DNA from: Streptococcus mitis | GTDB taxonomy: Bacteria > Bacillota > Bacilli > Lactobacillales > Streptococcaceae | Assembly (NCBI GenBank): GCA_018364455.1 | Contig: JAGZLW010000006.1 | Location: forward strand, 6,768 to 70,767 | Direction: 5' to 3' | Length of the DNA: 64,000 bases | In this document: in pieces, positions 11,330 to 20,801 of the stretch | Position numbering within the stretch: position 1 is the first letter of the stretch | Layout of the letters: each line of letters begins with the position of its first letter | The notes under the pieces: model-generated | Told to the model about the DNA's origin: nothing | Database searches by the model: none | The model's input: only the letters and a program-made list of their open reading frames with translations | Translations under genes and position numbers: made by a program

Positions 11330-11338
11330 ATTATACCA
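11330..11338 (-). promoter_or_regulatory. extended -10 promoter of the YwaF-like gene
   Basis: TGGTATAAT on the minus strand, 38 bases ahead of the start codon. There is no good -35 hexamer; the TGn extension may compensate. Confidence 0.45.
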
Positions 11339-11386
11339 TGCTACTTAAGAAAAATGGATTTAGAAATACGTAAATATTTGACAAAA

Positions 11387-12760
11387 TTACTTGTCTTCAG
11401 TTTCTAAACTTTCTACCAGCTTAGCTAGATTCATGGAGTTAGAGCCTTTGAGCAAGATTTGATCATTAGCTCCTAGACTTTCCTTGACCTGCTTAACTAG
11501 GTCTTCAAATTGGTCTTGGTCTTCTGTTTTCTTGAAGTAGTAAACGTGACCGATTGGGAACATTTGACTGGCCAATTGGGCCAATTCTGCGATATCTTCT
11601 CCATAGAAAATCACGGTATCCAGCACATCTGGCGAGAGGCTCAAAATCATCTGATTATGGAGTTGAATAGACTGGTCACCAAGTTCCTTCATGTCCGCCA
11701 AGACAGCGATTTTCTTGCCACCTTCATTGGCTGGAATGGCAGAGAAAGTCTCTAAAATCAGCTTCATAGCAGTTGGATTGGCATTGTAAACATCTGATAA
11801 GATATCTGCTCCATTGGCTGCTTTCTTCCATTCGGTACGGTTACGCGTCAATTCAAGGTTTTGGAAAGCCTTATGAATTTGCTCCTCTGAAACCCCTTCT
11901 TGTAGGGCAACATAAGACGCAATCATGGCATTAGTGGCATTGTACTTACCAGTCACTGGCAAATCGAGGGCTTGTTCCAAGAAATTAGCCTTAAAGGTCA
12001 GACTGTCCTTGCGCTCAATCAAGTCTGTGATTTCCAGCTCTGCTCCTTGCCCAAAACGAACCACCTTTTTATCAGCTGGCAAGTAGTCCTCTACAATAGA
12101 GTCAGCCGGTGCCAAAAGCAAAGAACCCGATGCCATACCATCTGCAATTTGCATTTTTCCTTTAGCAATTTCAGAACGATCTTTGAAAAAGGCCAAATGA
12201 GCCTCTCCAACCAAGGTCACGATGGCTGTTTTTGGGTGAGCCAATTCAGACAAGAGATGAATATCTCCCAAGTGATCCTGTCCCATCTCCAAAACCAACT
12301 TTTCTGTCCCTTCAGGCATATGGAGAACTGTGTAGGGAAGGCCAATCTCGTTATTGTAGTTGCCTTGAGTTTTGTAGGTTTTGTAGGTTGTTGATAGCAA
12401 GTGTGCCAACATATCCTTGGTCGTTGTCTTACCATTTGAACCTGTAACTGCAAAGACATCAACAGCTGTTTTTTCAAGATAGTAGGCTGCTAGTTGCTGA
12501 AAGGCAGTCAGAACATCATCTACTAGAATGTAAGGATGATTTGCGACCTCTTTCTCAGACAAGGTTACAGCAGCGCCATTTTCAAAAGCTGTTTCGATAA
12601 AGTCGTGACCGTCACGCGCACCCTTGAGGGGCACAAATAAATCTCCAGTCCCAATCAATCGACTGTCAAACTCAGCCTTTTCTAACTGGGCGTCCGCAAA
12701 AAGACTAACATCATTTTTAGCTCCAACAGCTTGGGCAACTTCATGGATTGTTAATTTCAT
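11387..12760 (-). CDS. murF: UDP-MurNAc-tripeptide D-alanyl-D-alanine ligase
   Basis: 457 residues, the usual MurF length. It adds D-Ala-D-Ala to UDP-MurNAc-tripeptide, the last cytoplasmic step of the peptidoglycan precursor. The Mur ligase P-loop TGSNGKTTT is at residues 106-114, and NYNNEIG and SRLIGTGDLF are family motifs. It lies downstream of ddl, which makes its D-Ala-D-Ala substrate. A structured intergenic RNA separates the two genes. AAAGGAG precedes the ATG. Confidence 0.97.
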   Translation of the reverse strand: MKLTIHEVAQAVGAKNDVSLFADAQLEKAEFDSRLIGTGDLFVPLKGARDGHDFIETAFENGAAVTLSEKEVANHPYILVDDVLTAFQQLAAYYLEKTAVDVFAVTGSNGKTTTKDMLAHLLSTTYKTYKTQGNYNNEIGLPYTVLHMPEGTEKLVLEMGQDHLGDIHLLSELAHPKTAIVTLVGEAHLAFFKDRSEIAKGKMQIADGMASGSLLLAPADSIVEDYLPADKKVVRFGQGAELEITDLIERKDSLTFKANFLEQALDLPVTGKYNATNAMIASYVALQEGVSEEQIHKAFQNLELTRNRTEWKKAANGADILSDVYNANPTAMKLILETFSAIPANEGGKKIAVLADMKELGDQSIQLHNQMILSLSPDVLDTVIFYGEDIAELAQLASQMFPIGHVYYFKKTEDQDQFEDLVKQVKESLGANDQILLKGSNSMNLAKLVESLETEDK

Positions 12761-12771
12761 TTCTACTCCTT

Positions 12772-12832
12772 TAAAAAGGGTTGAAGTCCGAGAACTCTAG
12801 TCACCTTGCAGTGATGGTTCTGGCTCCTACCC
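12772..12832 (-). ncRNA. structured element between ddl and murF (attenuator or terminator)
   Basis: On the minus strand GGGT (12829-12832), AGAAC (12817-12821) and TCAC (12811-12814) pair in order with GTGA (12801-12804), GTTCT (12791-12795) and ACCC (12778-12781). A run of five T follows, and then the murF ribosome binding site. The nested, interrupted stem looks like a leader or leaky terminator. I do not recognise it as a known family. Confidence 0.4.
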
Positions 12833-12844
12833 TCTCTTTTATTT

Positions 12845-13888
12845 TTATAGCAAATGCGCTTCGCGCTTGTCAAAACTTTCCTTGGCAAGATCCACCAAAC
12901 GCTCGATTAGTTCTGGGTAGCTGATTCCCATATTGTCCCAAAGTAGTGGGTACATAGACCACTGGGTGAAACCTGGCATGGTATTGAGTTCATTTAGGAA
13001 GATTTCTCCCTTATCTGTATAGAAGAAATCACAACGAGATAGACCTAAACCACCAATCGCACGGAAGGCAGTTTCTGCATTTTGACGCATGACAGCTACC
13101 ACATCATTACTGATTTTAGCTGGGATATCCATGGTAATCTTGTTGTCAATATACTTGGCATCGTAGTCATAAAAGGCAACATCCTTGACTACTTCTCCTG
13201 GTAGCGTGCTTTTGACATCGTAGTTTCCTAGTAGACCAACCTCGATTTCACGAGCATTCACCCCTTGCTCTACCAAGACACGACTGTCATATTGAAAAGC
13301 AAGTTCCAAAGCCTGACGGAGTTCTTCTTGATTTTCAGATTTAGAAATACCGACACTTGAACCCATATTTGACGGCTTAGTGAAGACTGGATAAGTCAAT
13401 TTTTCTTCCACTTCAGCGATTTTAGCAGTCACATCATCCCCTTCAACGATAGCCACATAAGGAACTTGGGCAATACCAGCAGATTCCAGAACACGCTTGG
13501 TCGTGATTTTATCCATGGCAAGACTAGATGACAAGATATTACAGCCGACATAAGGCATTTTCAAAACTTCAAGGAAACCTTGAACAGAGCCATCTTCTCC
13601 CATCGGACCGTGAAGAACTGGAAAGACAACTGCCCCTTCTTCGTAGATGGCACTTGGTACAACTTTCTTATCCCAATCAATGGTCGCATTGGTCATGAGA
13701 CGATCCTCTTGACCTGGAGTCTGACTAAATTCCTGCGTTTTGATAAAGTCACCTGACTGACTGATAAAGAAAGTCTTAACTGTGAAACGGTCGTAATTGA
13801 CCGCACGCATGACACTTTCCGCTGAAAGGACAGAGACTTCGCGTTCCGCACTCCGTCCACCATATAAAAGAATAATCGTTTGTTTCAT
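12845..13888 (-). CDS. ddl: D-alanine--D-alanine ligase
   Basis: 347 residues from [17 protein letters not shown], the normal length. It joins two D-alanines for the peptidoglycan stem peptide. ATP-grasp motifs are present: [11 protein letters not shown] for ATP, and [20 protein letters not shown] with metal-binding Glu and Asn. The frame extends 27 codons further upstream, but that part overlaps the promoter and lacks family similarity, so I used the internal ATG. It has its own promoter after the recR terminator and probably drives murF too. Confidence 0.96.
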   Translation of the reverse strand: MKQTIILLYGGRSAEREVSVLSAESVMRAVNYDRFTVKTFFISQSGDFIKTQEFSQTPGQEDRLMTNATIDWDKKVVPSAIYEEGAVVFPVLHGPMGEDGSVQGFLEVLKMPYVGCNILSSSLAMDKITTKRVLESAGIAQVPYVAIVEGDDVTAKIAEVEEKLTYPVFTKPSNMGSSVGISKSENQEELRQALELAFQYDSRVLVEQGVNAREIEVGLLGNYDVKSTLPGEVVKDVAFYDYDAKYIDNKITMDIPAKISNDVVAVMRQNAETAFRAIGGLGLSRCDFFYTDKGEIFLNELNTMPGFTQWSMYPLLWDNMGISYPELIERLVDLAKESFDKREAHLL

Positions 13889-13925
13889 ATTATTTGTCCT
13901 AATTCTACTAGAATACTCGCTCTTT

Positions 13926-13954
13926 AGTATATCATATTTGCTTGTTTTTTTAAA
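13926..13954 (-). promoter_or_regulatory. promoter of ddl
   Basis: On the minus strand TTTAAA (13949-13954) and TATACT (13926-13931) are 17 bases apart. The start codon is 38 bases downstream. Confidence 0.55.
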
Positions 13955-13987
13955 ACTTGAACCTGACACTATTCATCACACTATACA

Positions 13988-14019
13988 AAAAGAGGCCGAT
14001 ATGAACGATTTTCAGCCTC
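13988..14019 (-). terminator. terminator after recR
   Basis: On the minus strand GAGGCTGA pairs with TCGGCCTC (one G-T pair) around a 12-base loop, followed by TTTTTG. It ends the pbp2B-recR transcript ahead of the ddl promoter. Confidence 0.75.
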
Positions 14020-14064
14020 CTTGATTTTTTTATAAATGAATGGAGTTCGTAAATTTGTCTACAC

Positions 14065-14661
14065 TTACAACTCTGTTCGATTTTCAATAGCCCGTAAGAG
14101 GGTCACTTCATCCGCATACTCGATATCTGCTCCCACAGCGAGGCCTCGTGCCAGGCGCGTAACCTTGATCCCAGCTGGCTTGAGTAAACGGGAAAGATAC
14201 ATGGAAGTCGCTTCCCCATCTGCTGTGGCATTGGTTGCTACGATTACTTCTGAAACCTCACTATCCATCAGACGAGCCATGAGGCTCTTGAGATTGATAT
14301 CGTCTGGACTGATACCATTCATAGGAGAAATGAGGCCATGCAAGACATGATAGAGTCCATGGTATTCTTGGATATTTTCCATGGCCGCCACATCCCGACT
14401 ATCCTCTAGCACCAAAATCGTTGTCTGGTCACGAGTCGGATCGGTACAAATAGAACAAGGATCGTCGTCTGTCAAACGGCCACAAATAGAACAGTAGGTC
14501 AATTCTCTCTTAGCAGAAAGGAGATTTTTTGCAAATTCATTGACATCGTCATCAGACATCCCAATCGTATAAAAGGCCAGACGCGTAGCCGTCTTAATCC
14601 CGATACCTGGTAACTTGGAATAACTGTCAATCAGCTTAGCAATAGGTGTTGGATAAAGCAT
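14065..14661 (-). CDS. recR: recombination protein RecR
   Basis: 198 residues. It works with RecO and RecF in loading RecA at gaps. An N-terminal helix-hairpin-helix ([16 protein letters not shown]) is followed by a C4 zinc finger (CSIC...CSIC, residues about 57-72) and a Toprim domain with VLEDSRD. It is 10 bases downstream of pbp2B and likely cotranscribed. Confidence 0.97.
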   Translation of the reverse strand: MLYPTPIAKLIDSYSKLPGIGIKTATRLAFYTIGMSDDDVNEFAKNLLSAKRELTYCSICGRLTDDDPCSICTDPTRDQTTILVLEDSRDVAAMENIQEYHGLYHVLHGLISPMNGISPDDINLKSLMARLMDSEVSEVIVATNATADGEATSMYLSRLLKPAGIKVTRLARGLAVGADIEYADEVTLLRAIENRTEL

Positions 14662-14671
14662 AAATTCCTTT

Positions 14672-16723
14672 CTAGTTCATTGGATGGTATTTTTGATACA
14701 GATTGATAATATCACGCGCAATGGAAGGTCCTACACCATTTGTTAGATTGGTATTATGAGGAAAGACCACTGCAACAGCGATTTGGGGATTATCAGATGG
14801 GGCATAGGCCACCGCATTGGTATTGGTTGCTTGCTGACCATCTGCCACATAGCTTTCGGCTGTACCCGTTTTTCCGCTAATGGATACCAAGGCACCATTT
14901 GAAAAGGCACGGCCAGTTGTCAATCCACTAGTCCCATGAGCAACCTGATAAAAACCTTGGTGCAAGACACTCATATCGGAGTCGGATATATTGACCTTGT
15001 TCATCTCTGTCGGTTGCAGTTGCTGAATCAAGTCACCCAGTCCTCCCTTATCATTATTGCCATAAATACCTTCAACAATACGAGGAGCCACACGAACACC
15101 ATCATTTGCAATAGTTGCTACATACTGAGCCAATTGCATCGGCGTATAGTTATCAAACTGCCCAAAGGCATTGGTAATGAAATTGGCAAAGTTATACTCT
15201 TTAGGAATAAATCCAGTAGATTCATCTGGTAGGTCAATCCCAGTCGCAGACCCCAAGCCATATTCGCCAAAGGTTGAACGCAATTTCCCCATAGCAGACT
15301 CTAGATTGCTGGTGCCGACAAACATATTGGGTTGGTAAGTCTGCCCCATAAGACCTAGAGCTGTTTGGACCATATAGCTATTAGATGAATACTCCAGAGC
15401 TTGGACTGCTGTGATAGGGAATGAACCGTAAGCCTGAGTATACCAAGTATACCAAGAATTGATGGGAGATGAACCTTGAAAGACAATGGACTGGTCTGTC
15501 AAGGTCTGGTTTCCTGATAAGACTCCATTTTCCCAGCCAGAGCTGATGGTCGCAGCCTTGACAACCGAACCTGGAACAAAGACATTGGTTACCGTTCCCA
15601 AGGAATCCGGCGTCAACTCTCCCGTTTTCAAGTCATGTTTGATCCCTGACATAGACAAAACAGCACCTGTTTTTGGGTTAAGGGCGACTGCATAGACACC
15701 TTCAGAATACTTGGCTCCACCATTTCCCAACTCTGAATTGAAATAACTTTTCAGCAGAGCATCCACGCTATCTTGGAAGGCCAAATCAATGGTCAGTTTA
15801 ATATTATTCCCTTTGGTACCATCTTCGATATTTTCGACACTTTCCATATTACCGTACTTATCTAGATGAATTTCCTTCACCGAGCGTTTACCTTGCAAGG
15901 TTTCCTCGTATTGCTTTTCTAGGTAAGAGGTCCCAACACGGTCATTTAGAGAGTAACCTTTTTTAAGATAAGCATCTGCTTCTTCCGCTGGGAGACCAGC
16001 TTTTTCACTGGATACACTACCTACTATAGAAGAAAGGGAAGTCTCTAAAACTTTTCGATCCCATGAAGTTGAAATACTGATGCCGGGTAATTGTTTCGAA
16101 GCAGAGGCAATCAGAGCAATCTGGGTATCTGTCAGAGCATCTGTCACAATGGTTCCTGTCGCAAAGTTTCCAACGGCATTTAACTGACTAAAAAGATAGA
16201 TTTCTTTCTTTTCATCCTCTGTATAGTTTAGTTGACTCGCTTGGACACTATCGACCGCATTGTTATACAGTTCTGATTCGGATAGACGATTGCCATCTGA
16301 ATCCAAGCGTTTCTCACTTGGGAGAGCCTCCACTGTTTTTTTATAGATTTCAGGATCAGCCAAATAGTAATCTGCCAGCTGTCGTTCTGTCAAATTTGGC
16401 GAACTGATGCTCACATATCCCAGCAACTGACTAGCGATTTCTTTCAGATCTTTAGCCGTCATTTTATTACTACGCGTAAAGGAAACAACCTGCTTTAACG
16501 TATTTTCTACCAAAGGTTTTCCACTAGCATCATAGATTTCCCCACGAGCAGAACTGGTTGTGACCTTGGTCTGACTAGCTGAGGCTAGCTTTTTTTCATA
16601 AAAATCCTTGTTCAAAACCTGCATATACAACAAACGACCAATAATGGTCATAAAGAGTAAAATGACAATTGAAAACAATAAATTAAGCCGAATCGGAATC
16701 GAATGGCTGTTAAATTTTCTCAT
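14672..16723 (-). CDS. penA/pbp2B: penicillin-binding protein 2B (class B transpeptidase), altered allele
   Basis: 683 residues counted from MRKFNSHS; one membrane helix (about 14-35), a dimerisation domain and a C-terminal transpeptidase. It is an essential peripheral-wall D,D-transpeptidase. Active-site motifs are SVVK (386-389), SSN (446-448) and KTG (618-620). SVVK sits exactly at the pneumococcal reference position, while SSN and KTG are shifted by three because WYT occurs twice in a row (424-429). Next to SSN there is Ser where penicillin-susceptible pneumococci have Thr (reference 446), and Gly at reference 476 (SAMGK). Stretches such as residues 90-104 and 190-215 differ from the reference in clusters, as in mosaic alleles. 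An in-frame ATG five codons upstream is possible. Confidence 0.97.
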   Translation of the reverse strand: MRKFNSHSIPIRLNLLFSIVILLFMTIIGRLLYMQVLNKDFYEKKLASASQTKVTTSSARGEIYDASGKPLVENTLKQVVSFTRSNKMTAKDLKEIASQLLGYVSISSPNLTERQLADYYLADPEIYKKTVEALPSEKRLDSDGNRLSESELYNNAVDSVQASQLNYTEDEKKEIYLFSQLNAVGNFATGTIVTDALTDTQIALIASASKQLPGISISTSWDRKVLETSLSSIVGSVSSEKAGLPAEEADAYLKKGYSLNDRVGTSYLEKQYEETLQGKRSVKEIHLDKYGNMESVENIEDGTKGNNIKLTIDLAFQDSVDALLKSYFNSELGNGGAKYSEGVYAVALNPKTGAVLSMSGIKHDLKTGELTPDSLGTVTNVFVPGSVVKAATISSGWENGVLSGNQTLTDQSIVFQGSSPINSWYTWYTQAYGSFPITAVQALEYSSNSYMVQTALGLMGQTYQPNMFVGTSNLESAMGKLRSTFGEYGLGSATGIDLPDESTGFIPKEYNFANFITNAFGQFDNYTPMQLAQYVATIANDGVRVAPRIVEGIYGNNDKGGLGDLIQQLQPTEMNKVNISDSDMSVLHQGFYQVAHGTSGLTTGRAFSNGALVSISGKTGTAESYVADGQQATNTNAVAYAPSDNPQIAVAVVFPHNTNLTNGVGPSIARDIINLYQKYHPMN

Positions 16724-16862
16724 ACAAATCAGTCTCATTTCTAACTTAAAGTCTTACTCTTAATTGTACCACAATTTGAGCAGAAAATTATGGAAAAGAA
16801 AGAAGCTTTTTTCGTTTTTACAGTAAGATACGTTTTTATTTATTCATCCCTATATTATATGT

Positions 16863-16868
16863 TATAAT
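16863..16868 (+). promoter_or_regulatory. -10 of the RpiR regulator gene
   Basis: TATAAT at 16863-16868 with TG one base further upstream; the -35 is weak. The start codon is at 16931. The rest of 16740-16862 is AT-rich and also holds the pbp2B promoter (TGGTACAAT on the minus strand). Confidence 0.45.
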
Positions 16869-16930
16869 GAATGTAAAAGTTCAATAATCTAGTCTTTTTC
16901 CAATACGACTCATTTAAAGGAGCCTTCCCT

Positions 16931-17782
16931 ATGGACAAACCAGATATCGCAACTGTCATTGATTCCCATTTTGAAGAAATGACAGACCTAGAGCAAGAAA
17001 TCGCGCATTATTTTTTACAAGCAGAAACGATTACAGATGATTTATCTTCTCAACAGGTCACTCAAAAATTACATATCTCTCAGGCTGCTCTGACCCGCTT
17101 TGCTAAAAAGTGTGGCTTTACTGGCTACCGAGAATTTATTTTCCAATACCAACATCAGGCAGAAAATCAAGCCAACCAAGTCTCCAAGCACAGTCCACTG
17201 ACCAAACGAGTCCTCAGAAGCTATAGCAATATGAGGGAACAAACACAAGACTTGATTGACGAAGTCCAACTAGAACGAATTGCCCAATTAATTGAAGATG
17301 CTGAGCGTGTCTACTTCTTCGGAACAGGTAGTTCTGGCCTTGTCGCTCGTGAAATGAAATTGCGCTTCATGCGTCTGGGTGTGGTCTGCGAGGCCTTGAC
17401 CGACCAAGACGGCTTTGCCTGGACAACCAGCATTATGGACGAAAATTGTCTCGTACTTGGTTTCTCACTTTCCGGCACAACTCCCTCTATTTTAGACAGT
17501 TTATTAGACGCTAAGGAGATGGGGGCAAAGACTGTACTCTTTTCAAGTGTTCCCAATAAAGATAGCCAGGCCTACACAGAGACCGTTCTTGTAGCCACCC
17601 ACAGCCAACCTTCCTATATTCAACGAATATCCGCTCAACTTCCTATGCTCTTCTTTATCGATTTGATTTACGCCTACTTTTTGGAAATCAATCGTGAAAG
17701 CAAGGAAAAAATCTTTAATAGCTACTGGGAAAATAAAAAACTCAACGGCTATCGTAGACAAAAACGTGTCAGAAAATCCTAG
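16931..17782 (+). CDS. nanR: RpiR-family regulator, probable NanR
   Basis: 283 residues. The N-terminal RpiR helix-turn-helix (about 20-70; LTRFAKKCGFTGYREF) is followed by a SIS sugar-phosphate-binding domain (about 120-250; FFGTGSSGLVAREM, GFSLSGTTPSILD). RpiR regulators commonly sense phosphosugars; here ManNAc-6-phosphate or GlcNAc-6-phosphate would fit the neighbouring pathway. It is convergent with the nan operon and matches the position of the pneumococcal sialic acid regulator NanR. AAAGGAG precedes the ATG. Confidence 0.85.
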   Translation: MDKPDIATVIDSHFEEMTDLEQEIAHYFLQAETITDDLSSQQVTQKLHISQAALTRFAKKCGFTGYREFIFQYQHQAENQANQVSKHSPLTKRVLRSYSNMREQTQDLIDEVQLERIAQLIEDAERVYFFGTGSSGLVAREMKLRFMRLGVVCEALTDQDGFAWTTSIMDENCLVLGFSLSGTTPSILDSLLDAKEMGAKTVLFSSVPNKDSQAYTETVLVATHSQPSYIQRISAQLPMLFFIDLIYAYFLEINRESKEKIFNSYWENKKLNGYRRQKRVRKS

Positions 17783-17804
17783 TTTGGCTCAGCCAAACTA
17801 GGAT
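17776..17804. terminator. bidirectional terminator between nanR and nanK
   Basis: ATCCTAGTTTGGC and GCCAAACTAGGAT form a perfect 13-bp stem with a 3-base loop. It is flanked by T-rich sequence on the plus strand. It overlaps the 3' codons of both convergent genes. Confidence 0.8.
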
Positions 17805-18682
17805 TGTTTTGTTTTAAAGTGATAATAAGCACCCAACATCCCTGCTGTATTTTGATGATGGGCAAATTCTAATCGTGTTTTTTCAGCTAGGCTTGGTACC
17901 AAAGCATCTTTCAAAGCTTTGCGAATCTTGGGTTTGAGGATTGCTTCTTGCCCCATGATACCACCACCGAGAATAACCACTTCTGGATTGGCAACGTAGC
18001 AAATATTTGCCAGACCTTTCCCAAGGTAATCTACCATCCGATCAATACCAGCCATACAAATCTTGTTGCCTTCAGTGGCTTCCTTAAAGATACGTCGGCC
18101 GTTCCACTGGTCAACTGGATCTCCATGAGCTGCCGCTACATACTCTACCAAGGCTGTCGTAGAAGCCAAATCTTGGAAAGCTCCATCCTGCATATGCATA
18201 TAACCGACTTCGCAGGCTGAATTGCTAAATCCATGGAAGACTTTCCCATCCATAATCAAACAACCACCGATACCTGTTCCAATAGTCAAGCAAAGAGTGA
18301 CACTCGCTCCTTTACCTGAACCAGATACTGCCTCAGCCAGACCTGCACAGTTGACGTCATTTTCAATCTCACAAGGAACGTTAAAGCTAGTCTCGATTTC
18401 CTTTTTGAACTGGGTTCCTGCATAATTTGGAATCTGAGGCCCAGCATAGAAAATCTCACCCTTATCTGAATCCACCATTCCTGCAGAAGAAATGGCAACA
18501 CCTGCTACTGGGGCTTTTTCTAAATAGCTGGCTACGATATCTTTGGTTTTTTGTAAGATATGAGGTCCACCCTTATGCGCCTCAGTTGGCATTTCATGCG
18601 ATTCAACAAATTGGCCTTCTTGGTCGATCAAACCATATTTGATGTTGGTTCCACCGATATCAATTGCAACGTAGTGTGTCAT
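17798..18682 (-). CDS. nanK: ROK-family sugar kinase, probable N-acetylmannosamine kinase
   Basis: 294 residues. The ASKHA ATPase start is DIGGTNIKYGL (8-18), with a second phosphate motif TIGTGIGGCL near 133. ManNAc kinase makes ManNAc-6-P, the substrate of NanE. The zinc signature CxCGxxGCxE typical of many ROK kinases is absent: the equivalent stretch reads SACEVGYMHMQDG. It is last in the sialic acid operon, after the lyase. Glucokinase-like activity is an alternative, but the context favours ManNAc. Confidence 0.85.
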   Translation of the reverse strand: MTHYVAIDIGGTNIKYGLIDQEGQFVESHEMPTEAHKGGPHILQKTKDIVASYLEKAPVAGVAISSAGMVDSDKGEIFYAGPQIPNYAGTQFKKEIETSFNVPCEIENDVNCAGLAEAVSGSGKGASVTLCLTIGTGIGGCLIMDGKVFHGFSNSACEVGYMHMQDGAFQDLASTTALVEYVAAAHGDPVDQWNGRRIFKEATEGNKICMAGIDRMVDYLGKGLANICYVANPEVVILGGGIMGQEAILKPKIRKALKDALVPSLAEKTRLEFAHHQNTAGMLGAYYHFKTKQS

Positions 18683-18699
18683 AAATACCTCCTTATGGA

Positions 18700-19617
18700 T
18701 TAGAGGAAGCGCTCCTTGGTTTCACGAATCAAGGCTGCAGCTGCTTCTACAACTGGACGATCGTCTTCAGTCACTGGTGTCAATGGTGAACGAACTGATC
18801 CAATGTTAAGTCCTTCATTGATTTTCAAGACTTCCTTAATCACACCGTACATATTTCCATGTGCAGAAGTGAGTTTACCAATGATTGCGTTGATAGCATA
18901 CTGCAATTCACGCGCTGTTTCTAGGTCTTTGTCAGCAATCAACTGATTGAGTTTCAAGAAGAGTTCTGGCATAGCACCATATGTACCACCGATACCCGCT
19001 TTAGCTCCCATGAGACGACCACCTAGGAACTGTTCATCTGGACCGTTAAAGACGATATGGTCTTCGCCACCAAGGCTCACAAAGGTTTGGATATCTTGGA
19101 CTGGCATAGAAGAGTTCTTCACACCGATAACACGAGGATTTTTCAACATTTCAGTATAAAGACTTGGAGTCAAAGCAACACCTGCCAATTGAGGAATGTT
19201 ATAAATCACGTAGTCTGTGTTTGGAGCTGCAGAACTGATATCATTCCAGTATTTAGCAACTGAGTATTCTGGCAAGCGGAAATAAATCGGCGGAATCGTT
19301 GCAATAGCATCTACTCCTAAGCTTTCAGCATGACGAGCAAGTTCCATACTATCTTTGGTATTGTTGCAAGCTACGTGAGCAATGATGGTCAATTTACCTT
19401 TGGCAACTGCCATGACTTCTTCCAAGATTAACTTGCGGTCTTCAACGCTTTGGTAGATACATTCACCAGAAGAACCATTGACATAGAGACCCTGAACACC
19501 TTTATCAATGAAGTATTGAACCAAAGCACGCGTACGCTCTGGACTTACTTCTCCTTGATCATCATAACATGCGTAGAAGGCTGGAATGACACCTTCATAT
19601 TTTTTTAAATCTGACAT
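18700..19617 (-). CDS. nanA-type lyase (nal): N-acetylneuraminate lyase
   Basis: 305 residues, a DHDPS/NAL-superfamily barrel. It cleaves Neu5Ac to ManNAc and pyruvate. The Schiff-base lysine is K167 in GVKNSS, the catalytic tyrosine is Y139 in YNIPQ, and the pyruvate carboxylate loop is GSSGE (48-52). The E after GSSG favours sialic acid lyase over dihydrodipicolinate synthase. It lies between the oxidoreductase and the kinase of the same operon. Note that in streptococci the name nanA usually means the sialidase, not this lyase. Confidence 0.92.
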   Translation of the reverse strand: MSDLKKYEGVIPAFYACYDDQGEVSPERTRALVQYFIDKGVQGLYVNGSSGECIYQSVEDRKLILEEVMAVAKGKLTIIAHVACNNTKDSMELARHAESLGVDAIATIPPIYFRLPEYSVAKYWNDISSAAPNTDYVIYNIPQLAGVALTPSLYTEMLKNPRVIGVKNSSMPVQDIQTFVSLGGEDHIVFNGPDEQFLGGRLMGAKAGIGGTYGAMPELFLKLNQLIADKDLETARELQYAINAIIGKLTSAHGNMYGVIKEVLKINEGLNIGSVRSPLTPVTEDDRPVVEAAAALIRETKERFL

Positions 19618-19685
19618 AGATTTTCTCCTAACTTATTTCCGAAACGAGGGGAGAAAATAAATTTTTCATCCCCTTTACATTATGT

Positions 19686-20789
19686 TTATTTTACAATTTC
19701 TGACAATTTTACTTTGCGATCTTCAAACATAGACTGGGTACAAGCATCTGCAGTAGCAATTGCTTCTAGAGCAGCTTCACCTGTCAATAGTTTTGCAAAT
19801 TCTTCTGATACTGGAGCTCCTTGCATAATCTCATGCAGATAGCGCATTTCTTTATCAATGACAGATGATAGCCATAATGGAGTACGTTTACCTGGTTTAC
19901 CATAAGCAATTGCTCCGTCCATCTCTGTACTATGATAGATACGAGTACGATCATCATCTTCTTCTTGAGATTCGTGAATCAAGAAATAGCTTTCTTGTCC
20001 ATCTAGCTTAAGAGTTCCTTTACAGTTGAATAAGTCTAAGCGGATAGCACCTTTCGTTCCTTGAATCAAAACATAATGTTCACCCCAACGATAAGCTGAA
20101 CCCCATTCTAACAAGGCAAAACGCTTATTAGAAAATTCCATATTGACAAAAATCATATCATCTTCATCACCGAAATTTTCACCTTCATGGGCTACATTTC
20201 CACCTGTCATGGTTACAGTTTCAGGCATGCCACCCATAAGGAATTGAACACAATCCAACTCATGGATGTGGTGATACAAGTGACCACCTGATTTTTCACG
20301 AATTTTTTTCCATGATACTGACGGTTGTTGTTCTTCCCAACCATTACGAGCTGTGTGACAATATAGAACGTCTCCGATGACTCCTTGATTAATGAGTTCT
20401 TTTGCATGATGGACACCATTAAAGAAGTTCATAATATGTCCTGCCATAAAGGTTACATTGTTTTCTTTGCATGCATCTACCATCTCGCGACAATCTTGAT
20501 AAGAAAGCGCAATTGGTTTTTCACAGAAAACATTTTTACCATGTTGTGCAGCCTTAATAACCGGTTCCTTATGAAGATTATTTGGAGTTGCGACAATAAC
20601 ACAATCTACTTCATCGCTAGAAACCAACTCATCTAAGGAGCTTGCTACTTTTGCTCCCAATTCTTCTGCAATTGCCTCTGCATTATCTGGGTCATAGAGA
20701 AGAGTAATCTCTGCTCCATCATTCTTTTGCATATAACGAGCCAACTCAGCCCCAAAATATCCTGTTCCAACAACACCGTATTTAACCAT
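19686..20789 (-). CDS. Gfo/Idh/MocA-family oxidoreductase, probable 2,7-anhydro-Neu5Ac converting enzyme
   Basis: 367 residues. The Rossmann NAD(P) site GTGYFGAEL is at 8-16, with the family signature CEKPIAL near 93-99. A C-terminal substrate-binding sheet includes GGHLYHHIHELD, whose histidines match the active-site HHxxH-like pattern of the family. NanB yields 2,7-anhydro-Neu5Ac, and related enzymes (NanOx in Ruminococcus gnavus, YjhC in E. coli) convert it to Neu5Ac by a redox-neutral NAD+ cycle. Its place directly after nanB and before the lyase makes this the likely role. The role is inferred from context; the family is certain. Confidence 0.8.
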   Translation of the reverse strand: MVKYGVVGTGYFGAELARYMQKNDGAEITLLYDPDNAEAIAEELGAKVASSLDELVSSDEVDCVIVATPNNLHKEPVIKAAQHGKNVFCEKPIALSYQDCREMVDACKENNVTFMAGHIMNFFNGVHHAKELINQGVIGDVLYCHTARNGWEEQQPSVSWKKIREKSGGHLYHHIHELDCVQFLMGGMPETVTMTGGNVAHEGENFGDEDDMIFVNMEFSNKRFALLEWGSAYRWGEHYVLIQGTKGAIRLDLFNCKGTLKLDGQESYFLIHESQEEDDDRTRIYHSTEMDGAIAYGKPGKRTPLWLSSVIDKEMRYLHEIMQGAPVSEEFAKLLTGEAALEAIATADACTQSMFEDRKVKLSEIVK

Positions 20790-20801
20790 GTTTTTTCTCC
20801 T

